Source: an uncultured Sutterella sp.
GTDB taxonomy: Bacteria; Pseudomonadota; Gammaproteobacteria; Burkholderiales; Burkholderiaceae_F
Reading direction: 5' to 3'
Length of the DNA: 5,184 bases
Assembly (NCBI GenBank): GCA_900552195.1
Contig: URYO01000099.1
Coordinates: 1-5,184, forward strand
Shown in pieces: positions 1-5,184 of this stretch (positions within the stretch are counted from its first letter, which is position 1; each line of letters begins with the position of its first letter). Below the pieces are notes generated by a model that saw only the letters and a list, made by a program, of their open reading frames with translations, was not told where the DNA came from and made no database searches. Position numbers and translations under genes: made by a program.

Positions 1-2480
1 GAAAACTGCATATGGGTCACGTTCGTAACTACACCTTAAATGACGTCCTTTACCGCTACCTGCGTATGCGCGGCATGGACGTCATGACCCCGATGGGCTG
101 GGACTCTTTCGGCCTGCCGGCTGAAAACGCCGCCATCGCCAAGAAAGTCGCTCCGGCTAAATGGACGTACGACAACATCGCCGACATGAAGGCCCAGATG
201 GAACCTCTCGGTCTGGCTTTTGACTGGTCCCGTGAAGTCACGACCTGCAAACCGGACTACTACCGCTGGAATCAGTGGATGTTCCTGAAAATGCTTGAGA
301 AAGGCGTTGCCTACCGCAAGACCCAGACAGTGAACTGGGACCCGGTCGACCACACCGTTTTGGCGAACGAACAGGTGATCGAAGGACGCGGCTGGCGAAG
401 CGGCGCTATCGTTGAAAAACGTGAGATCCCCGGCTATTACCTCGGAATTACTCAGTACGCCGAAGAACTCCTGAAAGACCTCGACCAGCTTCAGGGCTGG
501 CCCGAACAGGTCCGCCGCATGCAGGAACACTGGATCGGCAAGTCCTACGGTGTCAACCTCGCCTTCCCGTACGAACTCGACGGCGAAAAGAAAGAACTTC
601 GTGTTTACACAACACGTCCTGACACGATCATGGGCGTCACGTTCGCTGCCATTGCTGCCGAGCATCCGCTTGCGCTCCGTTTGGCAAAAGACAAACCCGA
701 ACTCCAGGCCTTCATCGACGAATGCCGCAAAGGCTCCGTTTCCGAAGCCGATATGGCCACGATGGAGAAGAAAGGTGTTCCGGCAGGCTTCTGCGTCAAG
801 CATCCGCTCACCGGCGCCGACGTTCCGGTTTGGATCGGCAACTATGTATTAATGACCTACGGTGAAGGCGCTGTGATGGGCGTTCCTGCTCATGACGAAC
901 GCGATTTCGCCTTCGCTCTTAAATACGGTCTGCCCATCAAACAAGTCATCGGCAAGAAAGGCGAAGTCTTCGATGACAAAGTTTGGCACGAATGGTACGG
1001 AGAAAAAGAAGGTACGTTCTGCGTCAATTCCGGCAAATATGACGGAATGGATTTCGAACAGGCTCGCGACGCCGTTGCGAAAGATCTTGAAGCCCTCGGT
1101 TTAGGCAAACTTCAGGTTCAGTATCGTCTGCGCGACTGGAGTATTTCCCGCCAGCGTTACTGGGGCACTCCGATCCCGATGATCAACTGCCCGCACTGCG
1201 GCCCGGTTCCCGTTCCTGAAAAAGACCTCCCGGTTATCCTTCCGGAAGACTTAATTCCTGACGGCTCCGGCAACCCCTTGAATCAGGACGAAGCCTTCCT
1301 TAACTGCAAGTGCCCGAAGTGCGGCAGAGACGCTAAGCGCGAAACCGACACAATGGACACCTTCGTCGATTCCAGCTGGTATTACATGCGCTATTGCTCG
1401 CCCGACTGCGAAACTTCCATGGTCGACGAGCGCAATGACTACTGGATGGCAATGGACCAGTACATCGGCGGTATCGAACATGCCGTACTTCACCTCCTCT
1501 ACGCCCGCTTCTGGACCAAAGTCATGCGCGACCTGGGCCTCGTCAAATTTGACGAACCCTTCAAACGCCTCTTCACTCAGGGCATGCTCACGGCTGAATG
1601 CTTCTACCGTGAGCTCCCTGACGGAAGAAAACGCTGGTTCTATCCGAGCGAACTCGATATCGTCTATGACGCCAAAGGCAGAATTGAAAAGATCACTGCC
1701 AAGGAAGACGGTTTGCCCGTCAAGTCCGGCGGTATCGAAAAGATGTCTAAGTCTAAGAACAACGTTGTGGAACCGTCTGCCATTATCGGCAAGTTCGGTG
1801 CTGATACAGCCCGCGCTTTCGTGATGTTTGCAGGACCTCCCGACCAGAGCGCAGCCTGGAGCAATTCCGGAGCCGAAGGTACGTTCCGCTTCATGAGAAG
1901 ACTCTGGAACTTCGGATTCACACATCAGAATGTCATTAAAGAAAATGTCAAACTTGATGTCTCCAAGCTGAATCACGAAGAAAAGGCTGTTCGCCGCGAT
2001 ATTTACACGGCGCTCAAACAGGCCGAATTCGACTTAGACCGCATGCAGTACAACACCGTTGTCTCGGCAGCCATGAAGATGCTCAATTCCCTTGATTCTC
2101 TCAAGGACAACACATCTGAAGGCACACGCGCCGTGATCAACGAAGGCATGTCCATCCTGCTTCGCACGCTCTACCCGATCGCTCCGCACATCACGGCTCA
2201 GCTTTTCGAAGATCTGGGCTACGATCAGCGTTTCGGCACTTCCATTGTCGACGCTCCCTGGCCGAAGATCGATGCTCAGGCCATGGTCGCCGACGAAGTG
2301 AAGTACGTGATTCAGATCAACGGCAAGCTGCGCGGAGAAATCAATGTTCCGGCCGAAACCCCGAAATCTGAAATCGAGGCAGCCGCTCTGGCCAACCCCG
2401 ACGCACAGCGATTCATTGACGGCAAACCTGTCCGCAAGATCATTGTTGTGCCCAAGAAATTGGTCAACATTGTGGTCTGA
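1..2480 (+). CDS. leuS: Leucyl-tRNA synthetase, 5' truncated by the window edge
   Basis: Cytoplasmic class Ia aminoacyl-tRNA synthetase that charges tRNA-Leu with leucine using ATP. The reading frame is already open at the left edge: codons from position 3 read KLHMGH, the HIGH-type ATP-binding motif (HMGH, 9-20). The ATG at 12 is therefore an internal Met, and about 49 N-terminal residues are missing by comparison with my recall of the E. coli enzyme. Counting that Met as 1, the order is: catalytic core ([11 protein letters not shown], 30-40); CP1 editing domain with the Thr-rich TTRPDT (200-205) and HDERD (294-298, the conserved editing Asp being 298); zinc ribbon with Cys393, 396, 434 and 437; SSWYY and YIGGIEH core segments; leucine-specific insertion; KMSKS (577-581); helical anticodon-binding domain (about 640-770); and the small C-terminal tRNA-binding domain ending in VNIVV. 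No key residue is missing and no frameshift is seen. A terminator-like hairpin follows the TGA stop. Confidence 0.98.
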   Translation, partial: KLHMGHVRNYTLNDVLYRYLRMRGMDVMTPMGWDSFGLPAENAAIAKKVAPAKWTYDNIADMKAQMEPLGLAFDWSREVTTCKPDYYRWNQWMFLKMLEKGVAYRKTQTVNWDPVDHTVLANEQVIEGRGWRSGAIVEKREIPGYYLGITQYAEELLKDLDQLQGWPEQVRRMQEHWIGKSYGVNLAFPYELDGEKKELRVYTTRPDTIMGVTFAAIAAEHPLALRLAKDKPELQAFIDECRKGSVSEADMATMEKKGVPAGFCVKHPLTGADVPVWIGNYVLMTYGEGAVMGVPAHDERDFAFALKYGLPIKQVIGKKGEVFDDKVWHEWYGEKEGTFCVNSGKYDGMDFEQARDAVAKDLEALGLGKLQVQYRLRDWSISRQRYWGTPIPMINCPHCGPVPVPEKDLPVILPEDLIPDGSGNPLNQDEAFLNCKCPKCGRDAKRETDTMDTFVDSSWYYMRYCSPDCETSMVDERNDYWMAMDQYIGGIEHAVLHLLYARFWTKVMRDLGLVKFDEPFKRLFTQGMLTAECFYRELPDGRKRWFYPSELDIVYDAKGRIEKITAKEDGLPVKSGGIEKMSKSKNNVVEPSAIIGKFGADTARAFVMFAGPPDQSAAWSNSGAEGTFRFMRRLWNFGFTHQNVIKENVKLDVSKLNHEEKAVRRDIYTALKQAEFDLDRMQYNTVVSAAMKMLNSLDSLKDNTSEGTRAVINEGMSILLRTLYPIAPHITAQLFEDLGYDQRFGTSIVDAPWPKIDAQAMVADEVKYVIQINGKLRGEINVPAETPKSEIEAAALANPDAQRFIDGKPVRKIIVVPKKLVNIVV

Positions 2481-2492
2481 TAAGGCTTAATG

Positions 2493-2528
2493 CCTCAGGT
2501 CCTCCGGGACCTGAGGTTTCATTCTTTT
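2493..2528 (+). terminator. Candidate intrinsic terminator between leuS and lptE
   Basis: A perfect 10-bp inverted repeat, CCTCAGGTCC (2493-2502) and GGACCTGAGG (2507-2516), encloses the four-base loop TCCG. With its closing C-G pair this is a cUNCGg tetraloop, a class known to be unusually stable in RNA. T-rich sequence follows directly: 16 of the 22 bases from 2517 to 2538 are T, although the run is broken by C, A and G. It starts 13 nt after the leuS stop, the usual place for a Rho-independent terminator. Because lptE begins only 28 nt past the stem and no convincing promoter lies between, the hairpin may terminate only part of the transcripts, or may protect or process the mRNA end. The structure is seen directly; its function is inferred. 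Confidence 0.8.
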
Positions 2529-2547
2529 AGTTTTATTTGTGCATATG
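2517..2547 (+). promoter_or_regulatory. U-rich lptE start region without a Shine-Dalgarno sequence
   Basis: The 20 nt before the lptE ATG at 2545 are T-rich and hold no AGG- or GGA-like ribosome binding site. The nearest GAGG (2513-2516) is the 3' end of the hairpin stem, 28 nt away. A GTG at 2539 lies in the same frame (GTG CAT ATG) and would add two residues, but it is no better supported. AAAGGA occurs inside the gene at 2554-2559 with no ATG, GTG or TTG in frame at a suitable distance behind it. U-rich leaders can be bound by ribosomal protein S1, which could explain initiation here; that is inference. Confidence 0.45.
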
Positions 2548-2610
2548 AATTACAAAGGACTGACTCGCCGCAGTTTCATTCTCGGGCTTTCGGCCCTCGG
2601 CCTGACAGGC
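2545..2610 (+). other. Lipoprotein signal peptide of LptE with a twin-arginine-like motif
   Basis: It encodes residues 1-22 upstream of Cys23 (codon 2611-2613). The lipobox L-T-G-C predicts lipidation and cleavage by signal peptidase II. The n-region carries T-R-R-S-F-I-L, close to the Tat consensus (S/T)RRxFLK, and the h-region (FILGLSALGLTG) is short and only mildly hydrophobic and rich in Gly. The second residue of the mature protein is Gly rather than Asp, which fits outer-membrane delivery by the Lol pathway. Sec export remains the default expectation for LptE. Confidence 0.8.
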
Positions 2611-3078
2611 TGCGGATGGCATCTGCGCGGCAAGCAAAACGTTCCTTTCAAGACAATCTACATTGCTCTTGGCGAGAACTCTGCGGTTCGGGCAACTATT
2701 CGCCGTAACCTTGAAGCCCAAACAGAAGTCAAGGTGGTCAATGACCGCAAGGAAGCCGAAGCGATTTTTGAGCTGCTCGGACAATCCCGCGGTTCTAACG
2801 TCTTGGCTTACAACACAGACGGCCGAGCCCGTATCTACAGCCTGCGCTTAACGAATACATTCAGAGTCGTTCTGCAGAACGGCGTCGAACTTCTGCCGAC
2901 CACTACTGTGAGCGCTACCCGCGAATTGATTCGCGATGAAAGTGACGAAAACGGCAGAGCAAATCAGGAAAGACTGCTTTACGAAGAAATGGAACAGTCT
3001 TGTATCCATCAAATGGTCAGCCGTATGACCCACATCTCCGAAGAAGCTGTCCAAAAAGGTATGCATGAGCTGGAGTAG
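2545..3078 (+). CDS. lptE: LPS-assembly lipoprotein LptE
   Basis: Outer-membrane lipoprotein that in the known family plugs the LptD barrel and helps place lipopolysaccharide in the outer leaflet. From the ATG at 2545 it has 177 residues, close to the usual 165-195. Residues 1-22 form a lipoprotein signal peptide: a basic start with TRRSFIL (7-13), a short hydrophobic stretch, then the lipobox LTGC with Cys23 as the lipidated residue. The mature part opens with GWHLRG, matching the conserved CGFxLRG start of LptE/RlpB, followed by the alternating beta-strand pattern and the RIYSLRLTNTFRVVL strand pair. The C-terminal RLLYEEMEQSCIHQMVSRM helix fits the family. The identity rests on these motifs, size and position between leuS and holA, since overall LptE conservation is low. 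The start at 2545 is preferred over GTG 2539, but neither has a Shine-Dalgarno sequence. The last 14 nt overlap holA. Confidence 0.9.
   Translation: MNYKGLTRRSFILGLSALGLTGCGWHLRGKQNVPFKTIYIALGENSAVRATIRRNLEAQTEVKVVNDRKEAEAIFELLGQSRGSNVLAYNTDGRARIYSLRLTNTFRVVLQNGVELLPTTTVSATRELIRDESDENGRANQERLLYEEMEQSCIHQMVSRMTHISEEAVQKGMHELE
3055..3059 (+). promoter_or_regulatory. Shine-Dalgarno sequence for holA inside lptE
   Basis: AAAGG lies 5 nt before the holA ATG at 3065 and within the last codons of lptE. This spacing supports 3065 as the holA start, and the site's position inside translated lptE suggests translational coupling of the two genes. Confidence 0.75.
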
Positions 3079-4075
3079 TCTTCTTGCGCAAAAATTAAGG
3101 CCCGACGAAAACGGTAATCTTCCTCGGCTTTGGTTTTTATTGGGCTCGGAACCCCTGCTGGCCATCGAGGCTCAGGATGCTATCCGAGCCGCTGCTTTTA
3201 AAGCAGGTTATTCCGAACGCAAATCTTTTGTTTTTGAAGGCAACGCCGATTACTCGCCTCTTTACGAGGCACTCGGCGACCAGAGCCTTTTCGGCGAAAA
3301 AAATCTGATTGAGGTTGTTTTCCCCAGAGCAACGATCGGTAAAAACGGTCCTGCGGCTGTGGAAGCTGTTATTGAGCACGCCGACGAAGACAAGATGGTC
3401 GTTGTCTCGCTCTTTGATTACGATTGGACCGCAACGAAAAAAGACTGGTTCAATCACCTCATGAAGTCGTCGGTTTGTATCCGCACGGATCCGATTGACC
3501 GTAACGCCCTGCCGCGCTGGATTACGGAGCGTGCCAAAGAGAAAAACGGCCAAACGCTCACGCCTGAAGCCGCAAATCTCATCGCTGAAAGAACCGAAGG
3601 GAATCTTTTGGCGACGTCTCAGGAAATTCAGAAACTCGCCCTGCTCGTCAACAAGCCGGAAATTGATGTCAGCGATGTACTCGACGCCGTTTCCGACGTT
3701 TCTCGTTTTGATCAGGAATCGCTATTTCTTGCGATGCTTGAAGGCGATGCCGGACAGGTGTCCAAAATTATCGATTCCCTGCAAGGGGAAAACGTTCAAA
3801 TTCCTTCTTTTCTCTGGATGCTGACGGATGTCGTTCGCAATCTGCTTTTGCTTAATCGAGGATTTGCCGTCAGAACATTCGGACTCTCAGAGGCCCATCG
3901 CAGTGCGCTCAACCGAGCATCTCGCCGTGCCAATCCTAAACTCCTTGAATTGATGCTTCATCGCCTAAGCGATGTAGATCGTATGAGTAAGGGACTCTTT
4001 GTCGAAAGCAGTGACGGAGACGCCTGGCAGGAATTAAAGGCTGTCTGTCTCATGCTCTCACTAAAAAGGAAGTAA
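3065..4075 (+). CDS. holA: DNA polymerase III subunit delta
   Basis: Delta subunit of the replicative clamp loader; in E. coli it opens the beta sliding clamp so that it can be placed on primed DNA. The product has 336 residues, close to E. coli HolA (343). Visible matches to the family are: the N-terminal AAA+-like fold start LWFLLGSEPLLAIEAQDAIR (22-41), corresponding to VYLLLGNDPLLLQESQDAVR in E. coli; SLF (74-76), the segment whose Leu-Phe contacts beta; LPRW (149-152); the EGNLLA motif (178-183) with the following helix; and a C-terminal helical collar domain from about residue 213. No Walker A motif is seen, as expected for delta, which does not hydrolyse ATP. The ATG at 3065 overlaps lptE by 14 nt and has a good Shine-Dalgarno. 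The gene ends with tandem in-frame stops (TAA TAA, 4073-4078), and its last codons carry the proA ribosome binding site. Confidence 0.95.
   Translation: MSWSSLLAQKLRPDENGNLPRLWFLLGSEPLLAIEAQDAIRAAAFKAGYSERKSFVFEGNADYSPLYEALGDQSLFGEKNLIEVVFPRATIGKNGPAAVEAVIEHADEDKMVVVSLFDYDWTATKKDWFNHLMKSSVCIRTDPIDRNALPRWITERAKEKNGQTLTPEAANLIAERTEGNLLATSQEIQKLALLVNKPEIDVSDVLDAVSDVSRFDQESLFLAMLEGDAGQVSKIIDSLQGENVQIPSFLWMLTDVVRNLLLLNRGFAVRTFGLSEAHRSALNRASRRANPKLLELMLHRLSDVDRMSKGLFVESSDGDAWQELKAVCLMLSLKRK
4066..4070 (+). promoter_or_regulatory. Shine-Dalgarno sequence for proA inside the end of holA
   Basis: AAGGA lies 11 nt before the proA ATG at 4082, slightly further than optimal. It is part of the codons for the C-terminal Lys-Arg-Lys of HolA, so the holA tail and the proA initiation signal share bases. 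Confidence 0.65.
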
Positions 4076-4081
4076 TAATCT

Positions 4082-5184
4082 ATGGTATCTACGAACGTCA
4101 GCCAAACGGCTCACGACAAAATCGCCGTCATCGGCAAAAAGGCACGCGCTGCTTCTTTGATCATGGCTAAAGCCTCCTCCAAACAGAAAAACAATGTTCT
4201 TCTGACTTTGACGGATTTGCTCGGCAAGAATCTAGAAGATCTTTTAAAGGCAAATAACCTGGACATCGTCGAGGCAGAAAAGAATGGTCTTTCTAAAGCC
4301 TTTATTGATCGTCTGACCATTTCTGTAGACACCGTTGCCCAGATGGCTGCCGGACTTCGTCAGATCGCCTCTTTGAGAGACCCGATCGGCGAAATCACCG
4401 ATGTTCGTCCGCAGCCGAGCGGCATTGAAGTCGGCAAAATGCGCGTGCCCCTCGGCGTGGTTGCCATTATTTACGAGTCCCGCCCGAACGTCACAATTGA
4501 TGCAGCTGCCCTTTGTTTGAAGAGCGGCAACGCTGCCGTGCTCCGCGGAGGCTCCGATGCCAAACATTCCAACGCTTTCTTAGCAGGCCTTATTCAGCAG
4601 GCACTCTCGGAAAACAGCATTACCTCCGACGCAGTTCAGATCATCACGGACCCAGACCGCGATTTGGTAGGCGAATTGATTACCGCCCGCGAATACATCG
4701 ATGTGTTGATTCCCCGCGGCGGCAAGGGCTTGATTTCCCGCTTGATGCAGGAAGCAACCGTTCCGATGATCAAGCATCTCGAAGGCATCTGCCATACCTA
4801 CGTGGATGAAAGCGCCGATATCGATATGGCAGTCGCCGTCTGCGACAATGCCAAAACCCAGCGTTATTCTCCCTGCAACGCTATGGAGACGCTGCTCGTT
4901 AACCGCGAAATTGCCGGCAGCTTCCTGCCTAAGATCGGAGCTATTTACTTTAGGAAAGGCGTAGAACTTCGCTGCGATCCGGCTTCCAAAGCCATTCTGG
5001 AAAATTTCGGTCCGGTCAAAGACGCAACAGAAGCTGATTGGTCTGAAGAATACAACGCCCCTGTTCTTTCAGTAAAAATCGTTGCTTCTCTGGAAGAAGC
5101 CATTGACCATATCAATACATACGGCTCTCACCATACGGACGCTATCATTACGAACAATCTTGAGCACTCCGAGAGATTCCTTCG
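4082..5184 (+). CDS. proA: Gamma-glutamyl phosphate reductase, 3' truncated by the window edge
   Basis: Cytoplasmic NADPH-dependent enzyme of proline synthesis that reduces gamma-glutamyl phosphate, made by ProB, to glutamate-5-semialdehyde, which cyclises to pyrroline-5-carboxylate. The frame is open from the ATG at 4082 to the right edge, giving 367 full codons; the family is usually about 415-430 residues, so some 50-60 C-terminal residues are missing. Seen in order: helical N-terminus; PLGVVAIIYESRPNVT (about 122-138), the nucleotide-binding strand and loop; LKSGNAAVLRGGSDA; PRGGKGL; EGICHTYVD, with Cys237 as the predicted catalytic cysteine (ALDH superfamily); KTQRYSPCNAMETLLV; and near the end HINTYGSHHTDAI, which fits the ProA family signature as I remember it. 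In-frame stops at 4073 and 4076 exclude an upstream start. Only 6 nt separate it from holA, so it probably shares that transcript. proB is not in view. Confidence 0.97.
   Translation, partial: MVSTNVSQTAHDKIAVIGKKARAASLIMAKASSKQKNNVLLTLTDLLGKNLEDLLKANNLDIVEAEKNGLSKAFIDRLTISVDTVAQMAAGLRQIASLRDPIGEITDVRPQPSGIEVGKMRVPLGVVAIIYESRPNVTIDAAALCLKSGNAAVLRGGSDAKHSNAFLAGLIQQALSENSITSDAVQIITDPDRDLVGELITAREYIDVLIPRGGKGLISRLMQEATVPMIKHLEGICHTYVDESADIDMAVAVCDNAKTQRYSPCNAMETLLVNREIAGSFLPKIGAIYFRKGVELRCDPASKAILENFGPVKDATEADWSEEYNAPVLSVKIVASLEEAIDHINTYGSHHTDAIITNNLEHSERFL

Noticed and set aside
12..14. ATG at 12 as the leuS start
   Set aside because: It is the Met of the HMGH motif. The upstream codons AAA CTG CAT are in frame and match the conserved residues before the motif, so the gene begins outside the window.
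36..803. 255-codon open frame on the minus strand inside leuS
   Set aside because: It lies wholly opposite a strongly conserved gene, its translation has no recognisable domain, and long antisense frames are common opposite codon-biased genes.
1188..1322. Four-cysteine zinc ribbon in LeuRS as an unusual insertion
   Set aside because: E. coli LeuRS lacks these cysteines, but the ribbon is known in T. thermophilus and, as I recall, in betaproteobacterial LeuRS, so it is normal here.
1251..1976. 241-codon open frame on the minus strand inside leuS
   Set aside because: Same reasoning: it mirrors the leuS zinc-ribbon to KMSKS region and has no family features or supporting start signal.
2416..2444. 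TTGACG resembling a -35 box near the end of leuS, as a promoter for lptE
   Set aside because: At 17-nt spacing the -10 position reads ATCATT, a poor match to TATAAT, and the sequence is explained by the conserved leuS C-terminal codons.
4244..4567. 107-codon minus-strand frame and similar frames opposite proA
   Set aside because: They lie opposite conserved proA codons, including the nucleotide-binding region, and show no independent coding evidence.
1..5184. A novel defence, mobile or biosynthetic system
   Set aside because: All four genes are recognisable housekeeping genes in a familiar order, with uniform composition, no repeats or mobile-element ends, and only one gap, of 64 nt.

Overview
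The window looks like ordinary chromosomal DNA from a Gram-negative betaproteobacterium, most likely of the order Burkholderiales. Three things point there. The gene order leuS-lptE-holA-proA is one I associate with that group. An LptE lipoprotein implies an outer membrane containing lipopolysaccharide. The LeuRS has a four-cysteine zinc ribbon and the ProA has the KTQRYSPCN variant, both familiar from betaproteobacteria. Base composition, judged by eye, is only moderately GC-rich, lower than Burkholderia or Ralstonia, so a host-associated lineage such as Sutterellaceae is possible. That last step is inference.

Layout, all on the + strand: (1) positions 1-2480, leucyl-tRNA synthetase, cut by the left edge just upstream of its HIGH-type motif; (2) 2481-2544, a short gap with a perfect 10-bp hairpin capped by a UNCG-type tetraloop and followed by a T-rich run, which is a good intrinsic terminator candidate; (3) 2545-3078, lptE, a lipoprotein of the LPS export machine whose signal peptide starts with a twin-arginine-like motif; (4) 3065-4075, holA, the delta subunit of the DNA polymerase III clamp loader, overlapping the end of lptE by 14 nt; (5) 4082-5184, proA, gamma-glutamyl phosphate reductase, cut by the right edge. 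Coding density is almost complete and no stretch over 300 bases lacks a gene.

The four genes serve unrelated housekeeping processes: translation, outer-membrane assembly, replication and proline synthesis. What links them is tight packing. lptE, holA and proA follow each other with a 14-nt overlap and a 6-nt gap, and holA and proA each have a Shine-Dalgarno sequence inside the preceding gene, so a single transcript is likely. The one real regulatory question is the leuS-lptE junction, where a strong terminator-like hairpin sits about 28 nt before an lptE start that has no visible Shine-Dalgarno sequence.

I found no mobile element, CRISPR array, RNA gene, phage gene or novel system. The findings are modest and concern gene junctions and the LptE signal peptide.
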